In this document: positions 43,370 through 55,426 of the stretch, one piece after another
Position numbering within the stretch: position 1 is the first letter of the stretch
Layout of the letters: each line of letters starts with the position of its first letter
Made by a program: the position numbers and the translations under genes
Notes under the pieces: model-generated
The model's input: only the letters and a program-made list of their open reading frames with translations
The model's database searches: none
What the model was told of the DNA's origin: nothing
Source of the DNA: Anisus vortex
Taxonomy: Eukaryota; Mollusca; Gastropoda; Planorbidae
NCBI GenBank assembly: GCA_949126835.1
Contig: OX421506.1
Span: forward strand, 13,853,284 to 13,917,283
Direction of reading: 5' to 3'
Length of the DNA stretch: 64,000 nt

Positions 43370-45240
43370 TAATCATTTTAGTTCAAGTTTTATAAACATT
43401 TTTATTTCCTTTGTTTGTTCAATACATTAAAAACGTTTAATGTAGGCTACGGATGTTAAATATTTTATAATTATAGCCGTTATAGTTCAGGTGTTTAAAA
43501 AAGTATAGCATAGTCATTTTATTTATTTTGTATGTTCAATTTGATTAAAAATCTTTTACTTCGGTGTTTATTATATTAGATCTATAAACTTTTTAGTTTA
43601 GCGTTCAATAAATTCTAAAGTTTTCGTTCGGGTATTTAGCCTAACTTAATATAAACATTTTAGTAATGGTGTTCAATAATTATAAACATTTTATTTAGTT
43701 CAGTTTCTCAATATATAACGCCTTATATACTCTTTAGTTCTGGTGTTAATATATTATGAACTTTTAGTTCGAGTGTTCAATGTAATATAGCATTTTAGTT
43801 CGGCTTTTATAACCTAATTTATTTTGAACATGTTCTTGTGACTTCTGCTTTGTGTTCTGGACCACAATTGCAAAGTGACGAAGCTCATTTATCAGCGTGT
43901 TGGACATCCCATAATTTCAGTCTAGTTATGAGATTTGTGTTGATCCTTTAGCAAGTCTCCGGCCTGAGGGATCGTTAATCCCGGAGCTGCAAGCACAGCA
44001 TTCTCACCGCTAGTTGAGCGTTTTGGCACCATTGAATGGAGTCAGTAAAATGACAAGATAAATATCCGGGGCGGATTATTTATCACGGGTAGCAAAGAGA
44101 TAATTGACACCGTGCTACTCTGTGTCCGCGAGTCCTAGCTACAATATAACAAAAACTATAACAGGAACATTGTTTCGGCTGGTCTCACCGCGACACTTTG
44201 TTGGATTCATCAACCGGTGACACTTCAGCCACATGCCTCCTCCCTAGCAGCTGACCATATTCCCCCCCAAAAAAGGCAAAACAAACGCATTTAAACACAC
44301 ACACAAACACAAAACAACTAGATTCTATGTTGTACATTATACAATTTTAGTTCGGGTGTTCAATAGGCCTAGATTTATATTATTTTAAAAATATTTCAGT
44401 TCGGTGTTCAATATAGCTTATTATTATTATATTTTATGTTGATCTAGTTCTAGTGTTCATTATAGGCCTATTATATACATATTTTATCTAGTTCGAACGG
44501 GTGTTCATCAATATAATATTATAAATAGTTTATAATATGTTGAATAGATTATAAATATATTGTCTAGTTCAAGTGTTCAATATAGTAGGCCTATACATAT
44601 TTTATTTAGGCCTACTTCGGGCTTCGGGTGTTCCATAGGCCTGTATTCTAAACATTTAATATAGTTTGTGTGTTCAATATGTTATGTAGGCTACATTGTA
44701 TTTAAATTGGATGTTTAGTAGCCTATCTTATAGTTAAAGCCGTCGTTTTAGCTCGGCTGTTCTATACGTCCTATATTATAACTTAAACATTAGGCCTATA
44801 TCTAGTTAAGTTTGCCCAGTAGGCCTATATTATAATCATTTTAGTTCAAGTGTTCAATATAGGCCCTATTACCAACATTTAAAGCTCGACATAAACCTAT
44901 TTTAGCTAGTGCTACTTTCATGCTAATATTATGATAGGCCTTAAGTTCCTGTTATAACGAATCCAATTCTATAAGTAATCAAACATGACAAGAGTTTTAA
45001 ACCTGTTAGAATGAGTAGCCTAAGTCTACAGTGTAACTAAACGACTATTTACGTAGAACACAAATAGATTGAAAGCAGCAACAATAAAACTTCCCCTTGC
45101 CCCTCCATTGTGTCCACCAGTATCAGCTCCGCCCATTCCACACACCTCATTCTACTCCTTACCTTCTCCGCTGCTTTGTCTAAATTGTTGTTCCGTCTCC
45201 TCCCGCCCTTACCCCAATTGTTCTCCCTCCCTCCGGCTGT
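43370..45240. other. Gene-free stretch with a GC-richer unique block at 43850-44260
   Basis: The flanks are AT-rich and full of short decayed echoes (GTTCAATATA, TTTTAGTTC, TAGGCCTA). The block 43850-44260 is unique, more balanced in composition and has several GATA-type sites (for example CAAGATAAATATCCGG and AAGAGATAATTGACACC). It is not coding in any frame I can defend. Possible enhancer. Confidence 0.4.
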
Positions 45241-48200
45241 AGTTAAAGTTGTCAGGATGATAATAGGCTGATATAAAGATGGAATCTAAACTTGGGCCAA
45301 AAGAAAACCCGAGTTGGGGTTAATGTGAACTGACAAGAGTGACAGCCCTTAGATTGTTTTTTTAATTCACAGTTTCCCCAATGACAACTATCCGGATTTT
45401 TTTCTATAAAAAAAAACAACATTAAATAAAAAAAAATATTTAAAAAAAAAAGGATAAATACAGAGAAAAAAAAAGTTATAAGATAATAAAACACAAAAAT
45501 TAAAACAAAAACAGCAAAGGATAAAAACAATTGATATCAATGGATAAAAATATGTAACATAAATTAAGCAAATGGAAATGGCTATATTCATTTGATTGAT
45601 TCAAGACCATGTCAAAAAGTAAAGCTTAATGAAAGTACTTCGAATAACTACAAATTAGCTAATAGTTTTATGTCGTTAACATTCTATTCAATATAGAATA
45701 GCAGCTTCGGAGTAATGGATTATGCTATATGATGGGACATTTTCATATCAAAAACTGTGTATTCGTTATGCTTATCTATCTAAACGATGTTCCAGCTCAG
45801 TACAACGAACTGTTGTTTTTTTTGTCCATATTGTATCTAGTTCTTCATGTCATTAAAACATGATGACTACACGATGTGAAGGGCCTAGGCCTAGGCGGCC
45901 TATGTCCTTAACTAAAGAATAAAACACAAAAGAAATAGAGAAGTTAGCCTAACCGTTAAAATGGTTAACTTCATAATTTTAATGAAACTCTTTGTGCAGT
46001 TCAAAGTTTGCTTCATACAACTTCACGTAGCCGTAGGCTGCGAAAAGATCACACAAAGTAGCATTGACAAGATTGGAAGAAATGAAACCGAGGCAGTTGA
46101 AGAAAGAAATCCCCTTGAGGGCGTTTCTGTTTAATTTAGTTAAGTGATCAACATCCGGCGAGGGGCCATGTTTTAAGGGTTTGATCGAGCTGCTAGAGTT
46201 ATCCGATCTTGACCAGTTGGATCTTTCGTATTTGCTGTCCTCGCGACTTCAGGGGGTCAAATACAAATTTCTCTTTATAGAAAGTTGTAACCGATTCTTT
46301 AAATGCGATAAAAGGCAGACTCGACAATCACTCAACTATTTGTTTCAATTACTGATTTAGTCAACAAAAGTAGAATTAAGCTTAGGCCTAATCTAGAATA
46401 TTTAAATTTGATTTCAAATGGCAAATGTAGGCCTAATAATTAATGGAATATATTAAAGCTGTTTCGATTGTTTTTCTTCTATTAATGTGTAGGCCTACTT
46501 AGGACTTGAATGCAATTGTGCATGTATGTGTGTGTGTGTGTTATTATAGACCCTCACAGCTGTTAGATCTAGTTATAGACACTGATGTTGGTTGGTTACA
46601 GACTCTCACAACGGAAGATATGGCCCAAAAAAAGACGACATTGGAAAAAAAAACAACGGCAGTCGAAAAAAAGAAAGATGGCAAGGAAAAAGGCACTGAA
46701 AAATGGGCTCCGTCTTTAAAAACATTCACTTTAACATTACAACATACGAAGAAAATGTCGCTAAAGAAAGCATTTCTCAATGACCTTTGACCTGTCTAGT
46801 CAAAGCTAACATCCAAGTAGGAGAGTTCGACTAATATAGTAGCAATCAAAATTGTATAGTCGATAAAACCACATTTTGTTTTGGTAATATGTTTTGAATT
46901 GTTCATTAGTTGTTATCGATACAAAAAATGTAACTTTAAACTGACCCGGTTTAACACGCCCCCCCCTTTTTTTTTCCCACTTGCGCCCCCACCACCCCGC
47001 CCCAGGTGAATGCACATATCTCCCAGGTAATTACTGTAATCCGAAACTTCGCGATGCCTATAGCGGTGCATCTATGTAAAAGAGGGGTGGGTTGAAGAGT
47101 GGATTAATGGGTCCTTTTGTGTAGAAGCCGTGAACACAGATGGAGAACTATTGTGTACAAAAACGATGCGGGGGTTGTACACACTTGACTAAATGTGAGT
47201 TGATATAGCAAGTCATCTCTGAGAGTCAGTTGTAGCTTTAGATTTTACAACTAAATATTCAATATTAGGCCAACTCTTCTGGTTCCCCCGACCGAAATGT
47301 ATATTTACCTTGAAATGTTTGACTTAGTTTCCTAACAGACAGCTGAGCAGCTCTTAAATTAAAATTTAAATACAATACGCGATAGTTCACTTTGTTATAA
47401 TTGATACTTATTACATAAGTAGGCTAGTTCTATGTTCATTGTTGACAAACTACTTTAGTCTCCAGCCAACAATGCTGTGCGCATTTTATGCTTGTTTTAA
47501 ACGAGTGCTATTTTTTACACTCTCATTTCTTTCAACTACCCTTTTTTTTTTCCTGTGTCATTTTCCCATAGTCAAAAGTGAACAAAGGCATACAAAGAAG
47601 TGTGTGAGAAATAATTGCCTATCTATTTCCTTTGTCGTTGGAATTATTAGGAAGTTCTGTTACCTAGTTGAACTAAGTTTGAAAAGAGACTACAAGTTTA
47701 TTTGAACATTCATTTTTATTCTTGGTGTAGGGCCTACCGTTTAAAAAGCTCGAACAAACGAAATGGTAAATGAACAGTCGAACAAATACAATTTATGAAT
47801 GAAAAAAACGAAATTGTGTGAAATTGTGTGAAATCGTGAATTTGTGGAAATCTATTCAAAACTCCTGGAGATATAGGATACAGAGATGGAAGTTCCAAGC
47901 AATCAATTCTAAATGTTGATGGGGGCGATAAAGTAAAATGGCCTATTGTTTGCCCTGTGGACTTTCTTTCAACTATCTAGTTACATTTTCTGGTTACAAG
48001 GAGGAGCCGGCAGGGTATTGTTTGTGTGTGAAAGGTAACAAGATAGGCCCGGGAAATGCATTCACGGCTAACTTTCGGGTCCCACTGACAAGGGGGACTC
48101 ATTATTTTTTTTTTAGCTGAAGGGAGTCTCGGCAGAGTCCCGGCGCAGTCAAAGCCACGAGTTGAATCAAGTCACGGGCTTCGTCCAACACGACATTTAG

Positions 48201-48900
48201 ATCTTTTGTTATTCTTTTATTCTATCGAAATCAATTTATCGTTACGACCCCAAGTGCTGACTTCATAACTGAACAATACACACATGTCTTAAAGAAATAC
48301 TTTGGTGAAAAAAAATTGAAATCTATTTGAAATGATCCAAATAAAACATATTAGGCCTAATACTATGTAGTTAATGATGCTTAGTTTTCAAACAAGGTCG
48401 ACTTCTATAGGCTACTGCAGGCTTACATGCTACATACAATATGGATTTATTATGACGTTAATTAAAAACAAGTATTAGCACTTATTTTGTAATGTTTGTA
48501 ACCGTAAACAATAAGAGTTTAACTTTGAGAAGAGGAATGCAAGGATGTGATGGAAGTTTTCGTGTGAATACACAAATAGTAGCCAGACTTTGTTATGGCA
48601 AATAAATAAAATAATTCAGGTGTGCACAGACTAATATTAACTCCGGTTTTGTTCTCTTTAATAGCCTACATATAGTAGACTCAAATATGTTTTAATAATT
48701 GGACATTTCTTACAGGAAATACATCACAACTTTTTGTTTGTTGTTTTGTTTACAATTGTTTTGCTGTTGTTTGTTTTTAAATTGTTTCTTTACTTTCTCT
48801 TTACATTTCATTTGTTTATTACTAAACTAATTTGGTGAACATACAAGTTGAGACAAAGATTATCAGAAGGACGACGTACAAAAACTTCTCCAGTATCTAG
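45240..48900. other. Gene-free stretch with candidate regulatory blocks
   Basis: Unique, compositionally balanced blocks at about 45990-46300 and 47880-48240 stand out from AT-rich filler. The second contains GGGCGATAAAGTAAAATGGC and CCTATTGTTTGCC (CDX-like and SOX/FOX-like sites). A 94-codon frame at 46506-46790 is Lys-rich and matches nothing I know; its ATG at 46620 has a fair context, but I do not call it a gene. Confidence 0.4.
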
Positions 48901-50049
48901 AATCTAGACCATGGGTCGGCAACCGTTTGCTAACAGTGTGCCAAACTAGGATTTCTAAATCATTCAGCGTGCCAACAGCCTACAAGTCAACCTGCTCTAT
49001 TATACTTGTTTTATTTTATTTTTTTATAAGACAATTAATTTTACTCCGTAGCAAGACCAAGGCCAAAAGCAAAGAAAATATATAGAGAAAATCGGTATTG
49101 CGTTTTATATTTAATTTTTAAAAAGTACGTGTTTGTGATTATCATCCTTTTAGGCCTATACTAAATACAAATTTGATTACTTTCACATTTATAGTACCGG
49201 TAACTATATTTTGTAAATATTTTCATTCCCTTGGCTGTCAAGATAAGGATCTAGCATATGCTCATATTAATTACTAGAAATAGCCCGTGGGGAAACCACG
49301 GGAGGAAAGAATTTTGTTTTATGTGTTTTTATTATTTGTAGAATTGTGATTATATTTAATTTTTGTTTTGCTTTTTTAAAAGTCAAGAAACAGGAGCTGG
49401 AATTAAACAGGTCCTAAGTCATGGTTTTAAATTGAAGAAATGACGATTCTAATTGAGAATATTTACATTTTTATCTAACGATTGAGATAAATAAAAAATT
49501 AAACATGGTTTGATTTAACTGTCTTTTTTCACTGCAATAAATTAAATTCAGATGACAATTTTCATTAAAAGCAATATTAAGCGTTATCTCTGGTTCACCA
49601 TGAGTCAGGCCTATTTGTCTGTTGAGTGTTATTTTCTACATGTTTGGGACTATTTGACGTTAAAAAGCTACAAAAAAGGACTATAGGTGAGACCTTCGAT
49701 ATGATTGAATGTCTGTTATTTAAATGTGTTAATTGCTATCACAAAAGCGAGAATTATTGGAAATCGTTGACGTCATAGATCAGAGGGTAGTGTTTAGTGT
49801 TGAAGAACCAAGTTGATACATTTTAATTAGCGTAAAAGTCTTTTAGCTATTGCATTCTGAGAAGATTTCTAAAGTTTTCAAATTGATATGTATTTCCTTT
49901 GCAATGAATCAACAGCCGTTGCAAAGATAATCTTTGGATTAGAATTTCTCAAAAGCACAATGATTAGATTTTTTTTTATTGATGTCTCCTAAGAGTCTCC
50001 TTTGGTGTAAGACAGTATTACATTTAAATTGATACCAGACATTGTAAGC

Positions 50050-50305
50050 TCGATCGTTGGGCTGACTTACCGAAAGTTCTGAGTATGAATCCTGATAAAG
50101 GCTAACGTTTTTCCCGGCTCTGAAGGGTGTCTCTAAGCCTACCGAGCTCTGATGTGTATTTGACATTCGTTAGGGAAAATTAAAGGGGACTGGGGGCTGT
50201 AGGCTTTGTGCTGGTCATACAATCTCCTAGTATGCCGCGGCCATAGAAACTTGTGAACACTGCCTCACGGTCCCTATGGATCAAATTGATCTAACGGGGA
50301 TACTT
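50050..50305 (+). mobile_element. SINE copy, plus orientation, diverged
   Basis: TACCGAAAGTTCTGAGTATG AATCCTGATAAAGGCTAACG, CCTACCGAGCTCTGATGTG and the tail CTAACGGGGATACTTTACTA. Inserted in the hAT at 48909-53226. Confidence 0.75.
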
Positions 50306-51198
50306 TACTACTACTCGCGTGAGGTCAGTCATTATAATCATAGGGAAATTGGTGTGTGTGTGTCGGGGGGGGGGGGGGGAGCAAAACTAATATATAGGCT
50401 AAAATGTGTACATGAACAACAATATCCATTATATACCACGTTATTATTGTTTTTAAACTGTTGTGTTTCCTTTTTCAATGATTTAAATATATTTACAATT
50501 CATCCAATACCCCCCCCCCACCTTTTTTTTTTCAAAATCAATTTTTGTTCCATGCTGGGAAAGTGGGGATTAGAGTATATTAAGTTGATAATTCTAAAGA
50601 CAGTTATAAAGCTAATTATATTACTCTTTCTAAATACTTTGTTTTACAAAAGTAGAAAACCTAAATGTTTTAAGGTTTTAATTTCTTAACAAAAATTTCA
50701 AAGAATTGTCAAAGTTTATGGAGAAAAGATTGGGTGAAAAAAAATTAGAAATTGACTATATAAACACTAACATGTATTAGTAATAAAAGCTTAGTTTCAT
50801 ATTTGCTAAATTGATAGATAAAAGAATAAATAAAATAAATAAATAAAAGAATAAAAGAGATAATAAAGTATAGTGTTAGGGATCGAACTTTAGAGATTTT
50901 ATTAATAGACGTTTTATATTTTCTAAAAAGTATGTTTTGTTCTAATCTTGCATATATGTTTCTGTGTTTGCGTGTGATTGTGTAATGCAGACAGACAGAA
51001 AGGAAGAGGATTTATTTAGTAGAGACCTATTAAAATGCTAAGGTTGAACGTCATCTTCATTTTTCAAAGCAAGATTTGCATACTCTTAAAACCTAATCGC
51101 TATGCAATTTAAAAAAATTAAGCTGAAATAGCCAAATCTAGGGGCCTTATACAAAAAAAGTGTAGACTCGGGGCATATTAATATTGTTTAGATATTTT

Positions 51199-51705
51199 CA
51201 AAGACTGTAATAAGATGGACCGCTTGCTTTAAATATTTCTGCTATTTGATGACTCGTACACTTCTGTTTCGGAATTTACGATCACAAACGGAATTATAGA
51301 CCTAGCGTTTAATAAATTCGCTTTCATTTTATGAATGGAAAACTATAAACTAATAGTTATCCCAGTTACCAGTTATTGTCGGATAATTTAAAGGAATATC
51401 ATAGACGTCAAATGCCGATGAATAGATGCCAATTAAAACTATTAAATAATGTATTTGTAAAAGTAAATGTTTTAGTTTTTCAATTTCTTCGTTTCATTAC
51501 TTCTCATGTAGAAATTGTAGAATAATATTTTATAGAATGATCGTCTGTTATCTATATCAGATTAGAACTCTAATTTAAGATAAAATAGAAAGTTTCATAC
51601 AGCGGAAGTCTTTTAGAGTACGCGTTATTTGATGCGCACCGAAAAACACGATTCATTGAGCTATAAAAATAGTGCAAGCCGTCCTCTTATTATAGTCTTT
51701 GATAT
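51199..51705. mobile_element. Palindromic MITE, enlarged copy
   Basis: Left TCAAAGACTGTAATAAGATGG, right GCCGTCCTCTTATTATAGTC and TTTGAT. At about 500 bp it is longer than other copies; the middle 51340-51590 has extra AT-rich sequence. Confidence 0.75.
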
Positions 51706-52932
51706 TCCGTCATCTGTCTGTACTATCAAAGCCAAATCGCTACAGAGATACATTTCTTTGGGTAATTATTATATAGAAATATAGAATATAGAATAATTTC
51801 GTTCTCAGTTTAACTGAGATTTTCTTTAATGTATTTGATATTTTACAATGCGTTGTAATTATAGATTAGCGTAATTGATACGTAGTAATCATACAATCTG
51901 GGTAGTTAATGTAATGTTTGATAAATGTGCATAGGCCTATACTTTTTCAGTCATATAATATAATTTTTAACTACTTTTTACAGTTTGGTTATTATGAATT
52001 ATAAGCTGTAGACTATTAAGATCTAGTTTTTTTTTTATAAAAAACAAAAAAAAACAAAAAAAAAAAGAAACAACATAATAGGGCCTACTAGAAATATTTG
52101 CGCAAATAAATTGGGTTAATTATCTCCCTTTAATTAAAATAAAGTTTATCAATTTGATTCAATAATGATGCCAACCATGTATGTTTCCAGCATTATGGTA
52201 TTTGTTACAAGATTTAGGCTAAATATTAGAGGTATAAAATTAATTTACGTTAAACAGTTGTAAATAAACATTTCCTGCATTAATTGTTTGTCAAATTATC
52301 CTTAAGGAGTTTAACGTTTAAACATTAATAATATAATTACAACAATCGCATAATATAATGCTTTTAAAATCTCTTATATATTTATTAAATTTATAAAAAC
52401 AAACTAATTTTGTTTTATAGGTCTAATTACTTATATTTATGATTAATTATAGAACATGAGCATAAAAACTATTTTAGCTGTAGTTAGTCTGTATCAATTA
52501 ATGAGCGCCGAGTCTTGAATGATCTTCGCTAATTTATAATGGCAGATGCATATATAGTAATTTTTTAGCAGTGTAGACACAGTGTAGTGTAAGTGACCTA
52601 TTTGAATGCTTAAAACGACTTTCATATGATGTAAAATGTAGATACTGTACACAATTGTCACATTTCGATGCAAATTTGTTTTCATTCATTTCAACTGGCT
52701 GCGTTTTAAAATTGCCAATATCCCTCCATTAAAAAAACAAACAAACAAAAAACATCTACATCTGTGAAGGTTGTAGTAAGGAGTCCACGAACAATTTCCT
52801 TTGTTTGTAAACTCCGCTTTGAGTGCTTCGAAATACCTCTGAAAAAGCCCAACTATCTATCTTGTTATATGCCTTTATAAAGGTAAGTCTTCTTCTTCTT
52901 CTATCTTCTTCTAACCCATAACCCGAGTTTTT

Positions 52933-52977
52933 TTACAGTTGGATAATTTTACGCCATTCGTCTCGCTCCTGCGCCGC
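52933..52977 (-). pseudogene. Reverse-transcriptase C-terminal scrap
   Basis: Minus strand reads AAQERDEWRKIIQL and stop, the usual last residues of some LINE ORFs (R-D-x-W-R). It is too short to classify. Confidence 0.4.
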
Positions 52978-53229
52978 CCTCTGGGAGTCTGGTAATCCTA
53001 CAAAGATCGAGTTACAAATGAGGCTGTCCGTGATCGAATCACAAACGTCATTGGCCCTCACGTGGATCTACTCGCTCTGTCATTCAGAAACATCGGCTTT
53101 AACAGTCAGGAAAATGTTTGTTTTTTCATCAATAAAAACAAAAACCTCTTGGAGGTCTCTCGCGTGACATTGAACATCGTTCTGCGTGCCCGTTTTGGCA
53201 CACGTGCCGTAGGTTGCCGACCCCTAATG

Positions 53230-54540
53230 TAGACCAGCAGGCTTACAACAAAATAGGTCTTCCCGTTTCTCTCGGTAATGGAAATTGATTGGTTGATGGA
53301 ACCTGAAACATCATTGGTCACACTAGTATCGCCGCCTGGTGATCTACTGATTATATTACTCCATCGATTTCGACACAGCGCTGACCAGAACTTCGTTTCC
53401 AGTGTATAAAATGTAGGCCTACTAATAATAATTATGAAGTAAGTTATCAACAAGAATTAAAGGTTGAATATACACACCACTTAAGATGTTTTTTTTTAGC
53501 TTTGTTTTTTGCTTAAATAAGCCAGGATATAATAAAACAGCAACAACGAAAACACACACAAGTAAAAAAAAAAAATATATATATTTAAAAATTGCAAAAT
53601 AAAAACAATGTTATCATTGAAGTTTCACATAACTTCTTCTTCGTTCTCAAAAGTTATAATTTGGAGGATTCAAACAAGTCCAATAACTGTAATGAACTGC
53701 ACCGTGGCTGTCAGTTGCTCTTCACATAATTGATTTAAAAACATTGAATATACTTATTGATCAAGTACACAAATTATATCGATTTTATAATTAAAGGAGT
53801 TGTTTTCTTTCTTTTTTAAAACGCGTTAATAATATATTTGCACTTATATTGTAACAGTAGCCTATTCAACTTCATTCGCATAATGTTTAAACGTTGTTTT
53901 GTTTTTGTTAGTTAGGCTACCGATTTGATGGCAACATTTAGGCCTACGTCTGCTCTGAATTTATGTAAGATAAGTAAAGGAAATTCTAGACAGCAATCAG
54001 AATCCGCAAAAGACAAATAGAAGGGATACAAGAGCTATATAAATTACCATATTATTATTACTATATTATATACCGTTTCATAGCCTACCTTTAATGTGAT
54101 ATACCAAGATATACACTTATTGTGTCATAACTATTCTTAAGTTTACTGTAAAATTATTACAGTTTGAAGAGTCCATATTGTATTTACATGGCTATAATGT
54201 TAAGCGAGATTAAAAAATGCAGTAGGAATAACACAGGAATAGTGAGAACAATTCCCAAAGAGTTAATGCACCAATGTTGATAGTAGCCTACACGTAGAAC
54301 TAGAAACAGAATTATCTACTAGTTTTATCAATATAATATTTCAAATTTCATTGTTTGGTTGTTTTTTAGTTAGAAAAGAAATCTCTACACTAACTTTAAA
54401 CTGCTTGGCATATATGGACACATTGATAAACCTTTCTTTTTTACTTTCAAAGCCGTGGCCTGGCCTTTTGGTTTCTTATTCAGAGAGAATAATCATGGGA
54501 ATGAAATGGGTATATAAATAAAGAATACATTATTTATGTT
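53230..54540. other. Gene-free stretch
   Basis: AT-rich filler. One GC-richer spot at 53240-53400 encodes nothing I recognise. Confidence 0.5.
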
Positions 54541-54556
54541 TGGCCAAGAAAAGTCA

Positions 54557-54562
54557 TTTATT
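54557..54562 (-). promoter_or_regulatory. Candidate polyadenylation signal for the Sp gene
   Basis: AATAAA on the minus strand, about 760 bases past the Sp stop. If used, the 3' UTR would include the whole 54690-55310 minisatellite. Confidence 0.4.
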
Positions 54563-54689
54563 GAGTGAAAATCAACAAAGAAAACATCGTTCTCACATAG
54601 ATACCATCACAAAAAGAATTGTATACAATCCGTTGCTATTGCAAATCACAAAATGAGAATCACTGAGCGTCTTATTATTACATCAAACT

Positions 54690-55310
54690 GAATATCTCAT
54701 TAACTCTGGCGATCAAACAGGTCTGAATGTTTCATTAACTGTGGAGATCACACAGGTCTAAAGGTCACGTAAGATATAAAGATCTCCAAGATCTGAAGGT
54801 CACGTAACATATGAAGATCTCAAAGTTCTGAATGTCACGTAACCTTTGAAAATCACACACATAAGAAGGTCACGTTACATATTGTTTTCACATAGGTCTG
54901 AAGGTCACATTACCTATGAATATCTCAAAGGTATGCTGAAGGTTATGTTACTTATGGAGATCTCAACAAGTCAGAAGTTTACGTTATCTATAGAAATCAC
55001 ACAGTTCTGAAGGTCACGTTACCTATGGAGATCTCACAGGTCAGAAATGGGTCACGTTACCTGTGGAGATCACATTGGTCTGAAGGTTACGTTATCTATA
55101 TGAAGATCACATAGATTTGAAGGTCACTTCACCTATGGAAATTTCACTGGTTCAAAGGCCACGTTACCTATGGAGATCTCACATGTTTGAAGGTCACGTT
55201 GTCTATTGAGATTCCACAGGTTTGAAGGTCACGTTACCTTCGGAGCTCTCACAGGTTCGAAGGTCACGTTACCTATGGAGATCACAAAAGGTTTGAAGGT
55301 AAAGTTAAGG
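54690..55310. repeat. Minisatellite, about 34-bp unit, directly after the Sp stop
   Basis: Unit of the type GAAGGTCACGTTACCTATGG AGATCTCACAGGTTT, about eighteen imperfect copies. On the transcribed (minus) strand each unit reads CCATAGGTAACGTGACCTTC, which contains a splice-donor-like AG/GTAACG. Confidence 0.93.
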
Positions 55311-55320
55311 CTGAAACTGT

Positions 55321-55426
55321 TCACGTTTTTCTGTCATTCTCTTCATCAATACATTCTTCTCCATCCTTCCTTTCACTCTGTGTATGTGTCTTAACGTGTT
55401 TGCTGAGATGGTCGCTTCGCATGAAC
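55321..55426 (-). CDS. Sp6-9: Sp6-9 terminal exon: end of finger 3 and acidic tail
   Basis: The acceptor TTGTATGTACAG precedes 55426. It encodes [14 protein letters not shown], then [20 protein letters not shown] and TGA. The post-finger tail of about 20 residues is short compared with vertebrate Sp8/Sp9. Confidence 0.93.

Larger units (their letters stand above)
48909..53226 (-). mobile_element. 4.3-kb hAT-type element, inverted relative of 37307-38428, with later insertions
   Basis: Left end CATGGGTCGGCAACCG and right end GTAGGTTGCCGACCCCTA, flanked by ATCTAGAC and ATGTAGAC (7 of 8). Matches to 37307-38428 run in reverse along both ends (for example ATTTACGTTAAACAGTTGTA near 52240). About 2.5 kb between 49260 and 51780 is extra and includes a SINE and a palindromic MITE. 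Confidence 0.75.

Noticed and set aside
46506..46790. 94-codon Lys-rich frame as a gene
   Set aside because: Low complexity, no recognisable family, no splice or poly-A support; a CA/GT repeat is at its start.
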